In this document: one piece after another, positions 32,908-42,096 of the stretch
Position numbering within the stretch: position 1 is the stretch's first letter
Layout of the letters: each line of letters starts with the position of its first letter
Source of the DNA: an uncultured Draconibacterium sp.
GTDB taxonomy: Bacteria; Bacteroidota; Bacteroidia; Bacteroidales; Prolixibacteraceae
Direction of reading: 5' to 3'
Assembly (NCBI RefSeq): GCF_963677575.1
Contig: NZ_OY782038.1
Location: 2,108,001-2,172,000, forward strand
DNA: 64,000 bases
Notes under the pieces: generated by a model
The model's database searches: none
What the model saw: the letters and a program-made list of their open reading frames with translations, nothing else
What the model was told of the DNA's origin: nothing
Translations under genes and position numbers: made by a program

Positions 32908-34116
32908 ATGATAGTAGGTATTCTGAGAGAAGGGAAAACACCTCCCGATAAGCGTGTTCCGTTAACCCCGCAGCAATGTGTGGAAGTGCAGCAAACATTT
33001 CCGCATGTTTCAATTGTTGTTCAGCCCAGCCCCATACGAAGTTATAAAGACGAAGAATACAGTGCTTTGGGCATTCCGTTACAGGAAGATCTTTCGGATT
33101 GCGATGTTTTACTGGGCGTAAAAGAAGTTCGTATCGAGGATTTTCTGCCCGGCAAGATCTACCTGTTTTTCTCGCACACCATAAAAAAGCAAGCGTATAA
33201 CCGCAAGTTGTTACAAACGGTTTTAGCAAAAAATATTCAGCTGGTTGATTACGAAGTGCTGACAGATAAGGAAGGATTTCGCATTATCGGATTTGGGCGT
33301 TTTGCCGGATTGGTTGGCGCCTACAACGGCTTTCGTGCATTTGGTTTGAAACACGAATTATTCAATCTGAAACCGGCGCACGAATGCGAAGATCTGGAGG
33401 AAATGTTACAACACCTCGACGCGATTACTCTGCCGCCAATAAAAATAGCACTCACCGGCGACGGACGTGTGGCACAAGGGGTTCTCGAGATTCTGAATCA
33501 CATGAATATTATGCGGGTTTCGCCCGAGGCTTATTTAAACGACGAGGAACCGGAGCAAGCTATTTATGTGCAGTTACTGCCACGGAATTATGCCAAACGT
33601 ACGGATGGAGAACCGTTCGATTTGATGCATTTTTTCAATAACCCGACCATGTACGAGAATAGTTTCCACCCGTTTGCAGAGGCCACCGATATGCTGATCG
33701 CGTCGGCTTACTGGGATCCAAAATCTCCGGTTCTTTTTACCGCCGACGAGATGAAAGACGATAAGTTCCGCATTGGTGTGATTTCGGATATTACCTGTGA
33801 TATCGAAGGTTCTATCCCATCGACAAAACGTGCTGCAACAATTGCCGATCCGTTTTACGATTATAATCCGCAAAGCGGCGAGTTGGAAGAGGCTTTCTCT
33901 AATCCGAACAATGTATCCGTGCAAGCAGTGGATAACCTGCCTTGCGAGTTGCCCAAAGATGCATCGCTTGATTTCGGGAAGAACCTGATCGAAAAAGTTT
34001 TCCCTAGTTTATTTGGCGAAGACACTGACGAAATTATCGCACGTGCTTCCATTACAAAAGATGGTGCGCTTACCGAGAGATTCTCCTATCTACAGGATTT
34101 TGCTGACGGAGAATAG
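32908..34116 (+). CDS. Alanine dehydrogenase/saccharopine dehydrogenase-like oxidoreductase
   Basis: The 402-residue protein starts MIVGILREGKTPPDKRVPLTP, the AlaDh/PNT N-terminal domain, and continues with a Rossmann region (IKIALTGDGRVAQGVLEIL, GxGxxx variant GDGRVA) and the C-terminal half with GVISDITCDIEGSIPST. This domain order fits NAD-dependent lysine-forming saccharopine dehydrogenase or alanine dehydrogenase relatives. Substrate is not clear from sequence; the lysine-type is favoured because of SDITCDIEGSIP. The start is the first ATG after the promoter box; a longer N-terminus would lie over the promoter. Confidence 0.8.
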   Translation: MIVGILREGKTPPDKRVPLTPQQCVEVQQTFPHVSIVVQPSPIRSYKDEEYSALGIPLQEDLSDCDVLLGVKEVRIEDFLPGKIYLFFSHTIKKQAYNRKLLQTVLAKNIQLVDYEVLTDKEGFRIIGFGRFAGLVGAYNGFRAFGLKHELFNLKPAHECEDLEEMLQHLDAITLPPIKIALTGDGRVAQGVLEILNHMNIMRVSPEAYLNDEEPEQAIYVQLLPRNYAKRTDGEPFDLMHFFNNPTMYENSFHPFAEATDMLIASAYWDPKSPVLFTADEMKDDKFRIGVISDITCDIEGSIPSTKRAATIADPFYDYNPQSGELEEAFSNPNNVSVQAVDNLPCELPKDASLDFGKNLIEKVFPSLFGEDTDEIIARASITKDGALTERFSYLQDFADGE

Positions 34117-34210
34117 TATTGCTCGCAGATTTCGCGGATTAACGCTGAAAAAAAACGATCATGATTCTCAGGAATTACCAATAGGAATTAATCTTAATTG
34201 ATTTTCAGCT

Positions 34211-34279
34211 GACTCTCCCTCACTCCCTCTCTTCGTGCAGAGAGGGACGATTGTGTCGTAGGCACAATCAGGGTGAGTC
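34211..34279. repeat. Intact three-way hairpin dispersed repeat
   Basis: Outer arms GACTCTCCCT and AGGGTGAGTC enclose hairpin 1 (CCCTCTCT-TCGTGC-AGAGAGGG) and hairpin 2 (GATTGTG-TCGTAGG-CACAATC). A second copy, split by an insertion sequence, is at 18195-18229 plus 19785-19837. Confidence 0.8.
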
Positions 34280-34337
34280 AACAATTATTAATTCTACCCT
34301 TAATAATAAATTAAAGCACTTCAAGAATTTCAGAATT

Positions 34338-34390
34338 AAAGCCCCGGTCTGAATTTATCGTAAAATATACAAACCGGGGCTTTATTTTTT
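34338..34390 (+). terminator. Strong terminator after the 32908 gene
   Basis: AAAGCCCCGGT (34338-34348) pairs with ACCGGGGCTTT (34373-34383) and is followed by ATTTTTT. It can also act on the minus strand. Confidence 0.75.
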
Positions 34391-34423
34391 ATCTGCGGCT
34401 ATCAGCGAAATCTGCGTGAAACA

Positions 34424-34463
34424 AAAAACAAACGCCGATCCAAAATTCATGGACCGACGTTTT
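34424..34463 (-). terminator. Rho-independent terminator of htpG
   Basis: On the minus strand AAACGTCGGTCC and GGATCGGCGTTT pair with one mismatch around ATGAATTTT and are followed by GTTTTTTG. It lies 43 nt past the stop. Confidence 0.7.
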
Positions 34464-34505
34464 ACTCACTCTCCCTTCATAATCCGCCTAAACGGATTTC
34501 TCACA

Positions 34506-36560
34506 CTACTTAATCAGTTCAACACTGCGCTTCACAAATTGATCAAGATCGGCACCTTTTAACAGGCCGTTCGCCAACAGCGCCAGATCAACCATTTGTT
34601 TTGCCAGTTTATTCTTTTTACCAAATCCGGCCAGCTCTTCGCGTTTTGCTTCTTCAAGCTTTGCCAGTTCCGAATTTAGTGTTTCCAGTTTTTCTTTGTC
34701 TGCTACAGGAACTTCCTCTTCTTTTTTGCCTTCTTTAGCTTTTTCCAAACCGGCAATTTCCTCTTTCTGAGCCGAAATTTTACCTGTCATTTCTTCCAGT
34801 TTGCTGCCTAGTTTTTTGTCTTTGGCATCCAACACTTTTTTCACCAGCGGGTGAGCCGTGTTTACTACCAGGTTCAACGAATCAGGAAGATCGCCATACA
34901 TGCTCATTCCTCCCTGGGCAGCGCTCATATCTTTCATACGGCGCATAAATTCGCTGCGGGTAATTACCATTGGCGAACCTGTTTCACCCAAATCCTGAAA
35001 ATCAACAATGTAAGTATGATCGTTATTTTGTGGGCAAACTGCCTGGAAAACAGGCGACAATTCTTGTTTCTGCTCCCAGGTCCACTCTTCTTTTGCCGAA
35101 TCCTCTTTTTTAATCAGGTTTTCAACCACGTCAGAGTCAACACGCACAAAACGTTTGTCGGTGTATTTTTGCTCAAATTTGTTGATCAGGTGAGGTGCAA
35201 GCACATCATCCAAAATCAACACATCATAACCTTTGTTTTTCGCAGCTTCTACAAAAGTAAATTGCTCTTCAACATTGGTTGTGTACAGGTAAATGGTGTT
35301 GTTATCCTTATCAGTCTGGTTCTCTTTAACCAGTTTTTCATATTCTTCCCAGGTGAAATACTTGCTTTCAGTATTTTTCAGCAGGAAGAAGTTCATTGCA
35401 CGATCGTTGAATTTTTCTTCGGTCAACATTCCGTACTCAATAAAGATCTTCAGGTCGTCCCACTTGCTTTCAAAATCTTCGCGGTTGTCTTTGAAGATCT
35501 GATTCAAACGGTCGGCCACTTTTTTATTGATGTGGCTGCTGATCTTTTTCACATTCGAATCGCTTTGCAGGTACGAACGCGACACGTTCAGCGGAATATC
35601 CGGTGAGTCGATCACACCATGCAGCAATGTCAAAAATTCAGGTACGATTCCTTCAACCGAATCAGTAACAAAAACCTGGTTGCTGTACAACTGGATCTTG
35701 TTTTTCTGAACCTCGAAATTGTTTTTGATTTTTGGGAAATACAGAATACCTGTCAGGTTGAACGGGTAATCAACATTCAGGTGAATATTGAATAAAGGCT
35801 CGTCGCCCATTGGGTACAATTTTCTGTAGAATTCTTTATAATCCCCATCTTTAAGATCAGCAGGCATTTTTGTCCAAGCCGGGGCAACATCGTTAATTTG
35901 GTTGTCTTCGTCAGTGTCAACCTGCTGCCCGTCTTTCCAGTCTTTTTTCTTTCCGTAAATTACAGGAACAGGAAGGAACTTACAGTATTTATTCAGGATC
36001 TCCGAAACTTTTGCATCATCAAGAAAACCTTTTTCCTCTTCGCTGATGTGCATTACAATGTCGGTTCCAACGTCTTCTTTTTCTACTTCTTCCAGCTCGT
36101 ATTCAGGGCTTCCGTTACAGCTCCATTTTACCGCCTGCGAACCTTCTTTGTGTGACTTTGTAATTACATCCACTTTTTCCGACACCATAAACGAACTGTA
36201 GAAACCCAATCCGAAATGGCCGATAATGGCATTTGCATCGTCTTTGTATTTATCCAAGAATTCGTTGGCGCCCGAGAAAGCAATCTGGTTGATGTACTTC
36301 TCCACCTCTTCGGCAGTCATCCCGATACCGTTATCCGAAACTGTAATTGTTTTGGCTTCGGTATCCAGTTTTACAACCACTTTTGCATCGCTTACATCGC
36401 CTTTGTACTCGCCTTTCCCGGCAAGTGTTTTTAACTTCTGTGTAGCATCAACGGCGTTTGATACAATCTCACGTAAAAAAATGTCGTGATCAGAATAGAG
36501 AAACTTTTTAATAATTGGGAAAAGATTCTCACTGGTTACTCCAATTTTTCCTGTTTGCAT
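34506..36560 (-). CDS. htpG: Molecular chaperone HtpG (Hsp90)
   Basis: The 684-residue protein has the GHKL ATPase domain (LRELVSNAVDAT-like LREIVSNAVDATQKL at 28-42, DNGIGMT, GHFGLGFYS), a middle domain with NVSRSYLQSD, and the C-terminal dimerisation domain. A charged insertion near residue 590-640 (EEIAGLEKAKEGKKEEEVP) is longer than in E. coli HtpG and looks like a coiled coil, as in other Bacteroidota forms. It assists late folding of client proteins under stress. The start is ATG at 36560, just past an AT-rich region. No heat-shock element is recognised. Confidence 0.97.
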   Translation of the reverse strand: MQTGKIGVTSENLFPIIKKFLYSDHDIFLREIVSNAVDATQKLKTLAGKGEYKGDVSDAKVVVKLDTEAKTITVSDNGIGMTAEEVEKYINQIAFSGANEFLDKYKDDANAIIGHFGLGFYSSFMVSEKVDVITKSHKEGSQAVKWSCNGSPEYELEEVEKEDVGTDIVMHISEEEKGFLDDAKVSEILNKYCKFLPVPVIYGKKKDWKDGQQVDTDEDNQINDVAPAWTKMPADLKDGDYKEFYRKLYPMGDEPLFNIHLNVDYPFNLTGILYFPKIKNNFEVQKNKIQLYSNQVFVTDSVEGIVPEFLTLLHGVIDSPDIPLNVSRSYLQSDSNVKKISSHINKKVADRLNQIFKDNREDFESKWDDLKIFIEYGMLTEEKFNDRAMNFFLLKNTESKYFTWEEYEKLVKENQTDKDNNTIYLYTTNVEEQFTFVEAAKNKGYDVLILDDVLAPHLINKFEQKYTDKRFVRVDSDVVENLIKKEDSAKEEWTWEQKQELSPVFQAVCPQNNDHTYIVDFQDLGETGSPMVITRSEFMRRMKDMSAAQGGMSMYGDLPDSLNLVVNTAHPLVKKVLDAKDKKLGSKLEEMTGKISAQKEEIAGLEKAKEGKKEEEVPVADKEKLETLNSELAKLEEAKREELAGFGKKNKLAKQMVDLALLANGLLKGADLDQFVKRSVELIK

Positions 36561-36751
36561 TTTTCTATATTTTAAATTTTACTATCAATTTTTACGTCCG
36601 CCAAAAGTCAAACGCTGTGCCATTCAATTTTTGTGACGATTTGACAGAAAATTTCGGATTACAACCTAAATTATGGCGGAAAGCTGATTTTTCCCCTATA
36701 TTTATTTCATCCAAACACCTTTTATTTGCGTTTCGTACTAAAAAGTGATTT

Positions 36752-38227
36752 ATGGCAAGTCTGGAAAAATATTTTAACCAATTCAGGAAAAATATTGTCG
36801 GTATCGACCAGGAATTTGAAACACCATATGGCAAAATGAAAATTAACTATGGCGACTGGATTGCCAGTGGTCGTTTGTATCGCCCCATAGAGTGTAAAAT
36901 TACTGACGAAATAGGACCTTATGTCGGCAACACACACACTGAAACCAGCGAAACCGGACTGCGCATGACGCACGCTTATCACAAATCACATCAACTGATA
37001 AAACAACATGTAAATGCCGGGCCGGACGATATTATTATTACTGCCGGATTTGGAATGACCGCTGTTATTAACAAGTTTCAACGGATACTGGGATTAAAAT
37101 ACTGCGGAAAAGTGGCAGGAAAAACCTGTATTGCAGAGCGCGAAAAGCCGGTGGTTTTTGTCACACACATGGAACACCACTCGAACCATACCTCGTGGTA
37201 CGAAACCAGTGCCGATGTTGTGGTTGTTGAACCCGGCGAAGGTTTGTTGATCGACACGAATAACCTGCGAAAAGCGCTGGAAAAATACAAAGACAGACCA
37301 TTTAAAATCGGTTCGTTTACCGCGTGCTCGAATGTAACCGGAGTGCGCACACCATATCATGAAATGGCAAAAATTATGCACGAATATGGTGGTGTTTGTT
37401 TTATCGATTTTGCTGCCTCTGCTCCATACGACGAAATAAATATGCATCCTGAAAATCCGATGGAAAAACTGGATGCCGTTATGTTTTCGCCGCACAAATT
37501 TTTGGGAGGTCCGGGCTCATCCGGCGTAATTGTTTTTGATGCCAGCATGTATAAAAATACCGTTCCCGATAATCCGGGAGGAGGTACTGTTGACTGGACA
37601 AATCGTTGGGGAAAATATAAATATGTTGACGATATCGAAGCTCGTGAAGACGGAGGAACTCCCGGATTTTTGCAATCAATACGAACAGCACTGTGCTTTG
37701 ATTTAAAAGACCAGATGGGGATTGAAAACATCCGCAAACGAGAAGTGGAATTGCTGGAGAGGGCATTTAAAGGACTGGACGAAATTAAAGGGTTGAATAT
37801 TCTGGCCGATAATGTACGCGACCGACTTGGCGTAATTTCCTTTTTTGTAGAAGGAATTCATTACAACCTTTTGGTCCGTTTACTAAACGACAAATATGGT
37901 ATTCAAACCCGCGGGGGTTGTGCATGTGCTGGAACTTACGGACACTTTTTGTTAGAAGTTTCGCTGGAGCAATCGGAGGAAATTACTGATAAAATCAACC
38001 ACGGCGACCTGTCGGATAAACCGGGCTGGGTACGCTGGTCGCTCCACCCGACAATGACTGATGAGGAGGTGGATACAATGATTGACGCATTGAATGATAT
38101 CGTTTCGAACATTAAGGAATACAAGAAAGATTACGAGTACGTAAATCGCACCAACACTTTCTGGCATAAAGATGAAAAAGACGACCAGGAATTGATGAAT
38201 AAGTGGTTTACGCTCGAACACGAGTAA
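36752..38227 (+). CDS. Class V aminotransferase (cysteine desulfurase/selenocysteine lyase-like)
   Basis: The 491-residue PLP enzyme has THMEHHSNHTSWYE (substrate/PLP region), CFIDFAASAPYDEI with the PLP-binding Asp, and the PLP Lys in SPHKFLGGPGSSGV. A Cys-rich RGGCACAGTYGH segment appears near residue 390, at the place of the cysteine-desulfurase catalytic loop. The length (491) is greater than in SufS or IscS (about 400), with an extra C-terminal region. It could be a desulfurase-like or kynureninase-like enzyme. It is a single gene, divergent from htpG. The reaction is not resolved. Confidence 0.85.
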   Translation: MASLEKYFNQFRKNIVGIDQEFETPYGKMKINYGDWIASGRLYRPIECKITDEIGPYVGNTHTETSETGLRMTHAYHKSHQLIKQHVNAGPDDIIITAGFGMTAVINKFQRILGLKYCGKVAGKTCIAEREKPVVFVTHMEHHSNHTSWYETSADVVVVEPGEGLLIDTNNLRKALEKYKDRPFKIGSFTACSNVTGVRTPYHEMAKIMHEYGGVCFIDFAASAPYDEINMHPENPMEKLDAVMFSPHKFLGGPGSSGVIVFDASMYKNTVPDNPGGGTVDWTNRWGKYKYVDDIEAREDGGTPGFLQSIRTALCFDLKDQMGIENIRKREVELLERAFKGLDEIKGLNILADNVRDRLGVISFFVEGIHYNLLVRLLNDKYGIQTRGGCACAGTYGHFLLEVSLEQSEEITDKINHGDLSDKPGWVRWSLHPTMTDEEVDTMIDALNDIVSNIKEYKKDYEYVNRTNTFWHKDEKDDQELMNKWFTLEHE

Positions 38228-38242
38228 TCGATCAATTCACTT

Positions 38243-39199
38243 CTACTTTCGCTTACCTAATTTAGTAGCAACAAAACTTATTATAAGTATTTGAATGGGA
38301 TGAAAAATCATTATCGGCAGCAACATAATTCCGGTAGTTGCCGACTGCTGAAACAATATTTTGGCAAAAACAGTTCCGTGTACCAACGACTTTTTAGTTC
38401 CGCAGAATTGTGCAGTAATCTGATCCTCAATATTAAACCGTAACAACTGTGCTACTTTTAGTGTTAGGAAATAAATCGCATAAAAAAGAATGATCACAGC
38501 CGTTACGATCAGAGTTAGATCGACAACATCAACGGCGCTAAATACCTTGTTTTCGAAAGAATGTGAAAAGCTTTTGAAGATGATCAGTAGAATCACCGAT
38601 TTATCGAACAACGTGAGATAACGACTGTATTTGCGAGCGTAATCGCCCCAATAACGTTGCAAAATTACACCAAGAATAACAGGAAGCAGAATTTCGGTAA
38701 GCAGTTTGAAATAAATTTCGCCAAGATTAAAATCAATGGTAGTCTGTGTTAAAAACAGCCCCATCCAAAGCGGTGTAATCACAATACCAATCAATCCCGA
38801 AATGCTGGCGTTAAAAATGGCCGCCGGAATATTTCCTTTAGCAATGGAAACCATCACCACCGACGATGAAACGGTTGACGGCAACGCAGCCAAAAACAAA
38901 AATGCCAGCCAGATCGTTTGTCCGTTTTCGGTTTTTATAAGGGGGCAAAAGGCAAGAACAATTAAAGGAAAAACCAAAAAGGTAGTTGTCTGTACCACAA
39001 CATGAAGCTTCCAGTTTTTTAACCCCATTTTTATATCTCGCGGGCTTAGTTTCAACCCGTAGAAAAAGAAAATCAGCGAAATACCGACACTCGCAATTAA
39101 ATCCAGTGGCGCACCACTTTCCGGACTTCCAATTCCGGGGAAAAACCAGGACAGAATAATAACACCGATAATGGCTAAAACGAATTTATCTATCTTCAT
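38243..39199 (-). CDS. SBF-like bile acid:sodium symporter family transporter
   Basis: The 318-residue protein has about nine to ten hydrophobic segments and the SBF-like (YfeH/SLC10A7) pattern: GIGSPESGAPLDLIASVGISL near the start, FLAALPSTVSSSVVMVSIAKGN in the middle and CGTKKSLVHGTVFAKILF towards the end. Such carriers move organic anions by sodium symport; the substrate of this subgroup is uncertain. It converges with the aminotransferase gene, with only 15 bp between stops, so one hairpin may serve both. Confidence 0.88.
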   Translation of the reverse strand: MKIDKFVLAIIGVIILSWFFPGIGSPESGAPLDLIASVGISLIFFFYGLKLSPRDIKMGLKNWKLHVVVQTTTFLVFPLIVLAFCPLIKTENGQTIWLAFLFLAALPSTVSSSVVMVSIAKGNIPAAIFNASISGLIGIVITPLWMGLFLTQTTIDFNLGEIYFKLLTEILLPVILGVILQRYWGDYARKYSRYLTLFDKSVILLIIFKSFSHSFENKVFSAVDVVDLTLIVTAVIILFYAIYFLTLKVAQLLRFNIEDQITAQFCGTKKSLVHGTVFAKILFQQSATTGIMLLPIMIFHPIQILIISFVATKLGKRK

Positions 39200-39340
39200 T
39201 ATATAATAGTAGTAAGATTATAGCATCGAACCATGCGCTGCTACGTCAGTAAAAATACCCTCGAAAATTTCTTTTCCAAAATAAATTTCAAGCTATCCAT
39301 ATGAAATCTCTTTTTGTTAATATGGTTACAAATGATTTTC

Positions 39341-39348
39341 TACCTTTG
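39341..39348 (+). promoter_or_regulatory. Putative -7 box (TACCTTTG) of the patatin gene
   Basis: Perfect match to TAnnTTTG. It lies inside a longer reading frame that starts at 39301, so the true start must be at 39355 or 39361 if this promoter is used. Confidence 0.5.
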
Positions 39349-39360
39349 AGAGGTATGACA

Positions 39361-40104
39361 ATGAAATACGAAAACGGTCTGGTTTTAAGTGGTGGCGGCA
39401 CGCGAGGTTTTGCTCACCTTGGCGTTATTGCGGCGCTCGACAAACTGGGTATTCAACCCGATGTAATTTCGGGTGTTAGTGCCGGCGCGATTGTTGGTGT
39501 TTTTATCGCCGCCGGGAAATCGCCCGAAGAAATCCGCGATAATTTTAAACGCGGCTGGTTTTTTCAATATACTAAAATTCATTTGCCGGTCGATGGCTTG
39601 CTAAAGCTTGATGGTTTAAAGGAAATTCTGGAAAAAGAAATTGCTGTAAAAAACATCGAAGACCTTAAAACACCGTTTTATGTTTGTGTGTCGAACCTGA
39701 ACAAAGGAACTGTAGAATATCGAAACACCGGTAGCCTTGGCGCTACTGTGCTGGCCTCGGCATCTATTCCTGTTATTTTTGCCCCCGTTGAGTTGGGCAG
39801 GTATTTATATGTCGACGGCGGATTGATGGATAACATCCCCGTTGCACCAATCCGAAAAGATTGCCAACGCGTTATTGCGTCAAACATCAGCCCCATTAAC
39901 CCGAAAGCTAAAATGAAGAACCTCATTCAAATTGCCACTCGAACCGTTTATATGAGTGTGAATCAAAAACTGGAGGAAATAAAAAAACAGGTTGATGTTT
40001 ATATCGAGCCCAAAGGAATCGACGAATTCGATGTTTTCCAACGAAAACACGCCGATGAGCTTTTCGACCTGGGCTACAAAAAAACGCTTGAGGTGCTGAA
40101 ATAA
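39361..40104 (+). CDS. Patatin-like phospholipase
   Basis: From the ATG at 39361 the protein has 247 residues. It shows GGGTRG (oxyanion hole), GVSAGA (nucleophile Ser in GxSxG) and VDGGLMDN (catalytic Asp in DGG), the Ser-Asp dyad of patatin/RssA-type acyl hydrolases. The C-terminal part has FDLGYKKTLEVL. It should be a cytosolic lipid acyl hydrolase. No signal peptide is seen. An ATG at 39355 is also possible, while the upstream ATG at 39301 lies before the promoter box and is unlikely. Confidence 0.9.
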   Translation: MKYENGLVLSGGGTRGFAHLGVIAALDKLGIQPDVISGVSAGAIVGVFIAAGKSPEEIRDNFKRGWFFQYTKIHLPVDGLLKLDGLKEILEKEIAVKNIEDLKTPFYVCVSNLNKGTVEYRNTGSLGATVLASASIPVIFAPVELGRYLYVDGGLMDNIPVAPIRKDCQRVIASNISPINPKAKMKNLIQIATRTVYMSVNQKLEEIKKQVDVYIEPKGIDEFDVFQRKHADELFDLGYKKTLEVLK

Positions 40105-40147
40105 AAACAGATATGATGTACGGGAATTACGAGCAGAGATGAAAGAA

Positions 40148-40253
40148 GAACTGCCCCCCTAACCTCCCCAAGGAGGGATAAGATTCTTGGTAAAAATATC
40201 GTCCACAACTTTTATCCAAAGGCCAAAAGTCCCCTTTGTGGATCTAGGGGTCA
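40148..40253. repeat. C-rich/G-rich intergenic element
   Basis: CCCCCCTAACCTCCCC-AAGGAGGG at one end and CCCCTTTGTGGATCTAGGGG at the other form imperfect inverted arms, of a kind that is often dispersed in Bacteroidota genomes. It lies between the patatin gene and the GroES-like gene. No second copy is in this window, so the repeat status is inferred. Confidence 0.35.
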
Positions 40254-40309
40254 AAGCATAAGTTTGGAAGCCGATGAATAAATATACATGGTCTAACGAG
40301 CCAATTCTG

Positions 40310-40346
40310 AAATAAAAAAGCCGCTCCGGAAATTCCCGAAACGGCT
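40310..40346 (-). terminator. Rho-independent terminator of the GroES-like gene
   Basis: On the minus strand AGCCG and CGGCT close a hairpin with an inner CGGG/CCGG pairing, followed by TTTTTT. Confidence 0.7.
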
Positions 40347-40370
40347 CTGCATCTATTTTATCTTTATTAA

Positions 40371-40754
40371 TTACTCAAAAAGATTCTCATCCCTGATGAT
40401 CATTAAAATTGCGGAATGCGGCAAAATAATGTACTTCTCGTTATTAAACTCAATTTCGTGGCCGCTCTTATTTAAATAAATGGCAAGGTCGCCAATGTGC
40501 GTTTGCAGCGGTACATATTTTACTTCTTCCTTTTTTTCTTTCCAGGCTTCGTCTTCTTCGCTTACTGCCGGAATCGGGTAACCCGGTCCAACTTTTACAA
40601 TGTAACCACTTTGCACTTTCTCGTTCTCCTGAACATATGGAGGCAAATACAACCCCGACTTGGTTTTTCCCGACGGGTTTTTGGGTTTTACCAAAACGCG
40701 GTCGCCAACCATTATAAATTTTTCCAGATCTTTTTCTTCAATTACTAACGACAT
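40371..40754 (-). CDS. GroES-like co-chaperonin variant
   Basis: The 127-residue protein has the Cpn10 pattern: VGDRVLVKPKNPSGKTKSGLYLPP, SGYIVKVGPG and a C-terminal YIILPHSAILMII. It is about 30 residues longer than normal GroES because of an acidic insertion (PAVSEEDEAWKEKKEEVKYV) and has a short acidic N-terminus, so it may be a second GroES-family protein rather than the main one. The ATG is at 40754; a TTG at 40760 is less likely. An insertion sequence sits only 16 bp upstream and has displaced the promoter (see 42097-42104). Confidence 0.83.
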   Translation of the reverse strand: MSLVIEEKDLEKFIMVGDRVLVKPKNPSGKTKSGLYLPPYVQENEKVQSGYIVKVGPGYPIPAVSEEDEAWKEKKEEVKYVPLQTHIGDLAIYLNKSGHEIEFNNEKYIILPHSAILMIIRDENLFE

Positions 40755-40761
40755 AAACAAT

Positions 40762-42091
40762 ACATTTTATCACTAGTGGGTATTAAAAATTAATAAGCGT
40801 TCTTTGAAATTCTTTGTTAGTCGTACTTGTAGCGATTTTTGATAGCGTGACGATTTGAATTGAAAATACGGATTTTTGCATGCAAACAAGCAATTATCCA
40901 TGAACCAAGGCAAATATATCTTCGCACAACTTACAGATTTTTTACCCAGACGTGTATTTGACAGAATTGTCAGCAAACACAACGGGAATAAGTATGTGAG
41001 AACTTTTACATGTTGGAATCAAATGCTATGTATGGTATTTGGACAGCTAACTTCAAGAGACAGTATGAGAGATCTACTCTTAAGTCTTGAAGCTCATAAA
41101 TCTAAATATTATCATCTCGGATTTGGTTCAACAATAACTCGAAGAAACCTTGGCAAAGCCAATGAAAAACGTAGTTATAAAATCTTTGAAGATTTTGCTT
41201 ATGTTCTCATAGAGGAAGCACGCAAAAGCTGCTACAGATCGGATTTTGAAATCAACGTTGACGGCAATATTTATGCATTTGATTCATCAACAATAGATCT
41301 TTGTCTTAGCGTATTCTGGTGGGCTGAGTTTCGGAAAACAAAAGGTGGCATTAAACTGCACACTTTGTATGATGTTAAAACATCTATACCTACGTTCTTG
41401 TATATCTCAAATGCCAAAATGCACGATGTCAATGCACTTGATTTAATCTCATATGAGCCTGGAAGCTTTTATGTGATCGACAAAGCTTACATTGATTTTA
41501 AAAGGCTATATCATCTTCACCAGCAGCGGGCTTTCTTTGTTACACGGGCAAAAGATAACATGCGATTTAAGCGGTTGTATTCAAACCCCGTTGACAAAGC
41601 AACCGGAGTGAAATATGATCAAATCGGCAAGTTGGAAACTTATTACCCAAGCAAAGATTATCCAGAGAAGCTTAGGAGAGTAAAATACTATGATTGTGAA
41701 TCAGATAAGGAACTAATTTTCCTTACCAACAACATGGAACTTAAACCTACCGAAATAGCTTATCTGTATAAGAAGCGTTGGGAAGTAGAACTGTTCTTCA
41801 AGTGGATGAAACAGCATCTGAAGATAAAATCCTTTTGGGGAACAACTATTAATGCTGTAAAAATCCAAATGTATTGTGCGATCATCGCATACTGTCTTGT
41901 TGCCCTAATTGGTAACAGGTTGAAAGTTAACCGCTCAATCTACGAAATCCTACAAATCCTTAGCATATCTCTACTCGATAAAACTCCTGTAAAAGAAGTG
42001 CTTACGAAATACGATTACAAAAATATCAAAGAACTAAAAAATAAACAATTAATAATCAGCGGGTTTTAAGTGCCCGCTAATGACATTTTAT
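40762..42091. mobile_element. IS4-family insertion sequence with 9-bp target duplication
   Basis: The element spans 40771-42082 (1312 bp). It is flanked by the exact direct repeat ACATTTTAT (40762-40770 and 42083-42091). Ends are CACTAGTGGG at the left and CCCGCTAATG at the right; read inwards these are imperfect inverted repeats (CACTAGTGGG against CATTAGCGGG). It holds one intact transposase gene and lies in the leader of the GroES-like gene. Confidence 0.93.
40900..42069 (+). CDS. IS4-family transposase with DUF4372 domain
   Basis: The 389-residue protein starts MNQGKYIFAQLTDFLPRR (DUF4372-type N-terminal domain), followed by a DDE_Tnp_1 core. Catalytic residues are Asp128 in AFDSSTID, Asp194 in FYVIDKAY and Glu297 in the YREK signature (Y290, R293, E297, K304). 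The reading frame is intact. The TTG codon at 40876 would add eight residues and is less likely. This is a different IS4 subgroup from the Tn5-like element at 18.2 kb. Confidence 0.93.
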   Translation: MNQGKYIFAQLTDFLPRRVFDRIVSKHNGNKYVRTFTCWNQMLCMVFGQLTSRDSMRDLLLSLEAHKSKYYHLGFGSTITRRNLGKANEKRSYKIFEDFAYVLIEEARKSCYRSDFEINVDGNIYAFDSSTIDLCLSVFWWAEFRKTKGGIKLHTLYDVKTSIPTFLYISNAKMHDVNALDLISYEPGSFYVIDKAYIDFKRLYHLHQQRAFFVTRAKDNMRFKRLYSNPVDKATGVKYDQIGKLETYYPSKDYPEKLRRVKYYDCESDKELIFLTNNMELKPTEIAYLYKKRWEVELFFKWMKQHLKIKSFWGTTINAVKIQMYCAIIAYCLVALIGNRLKVNRSIYEILQILSISLLDKTPVKEVLTKYDYKNIKELKNKQLIISGF

Positions 42092-42096
42092 GTTGA

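Larger units (their letters stand above)
34117..34505. other. Spacer with repeats and two terminators
   Basis: It contains an intact three-way hairpin repeat at 34211-34279, a bidirectional terminator at 34338-34390 and the htpG terminator at 34424-34463. Segments with TCGCGGATTAACGC and ATCTGCGGCTATCAGCG resemble common intergenic sequences of this phylum. No gene is seen. Confidence 0.6.

Noticed and set aside
34851..35606. Long open frame (251 codons) on the plus strand
   Set aside because: It is antisense to htpG, has skewed composition rich in Phe, Val and His, and no promoter or motif.
39301..39360. Upstream ATG for the patatin gene
   Set aside because: The resulting 20 extra residues lie over a perfect -7 box and add no conserved feature or signal peptide.
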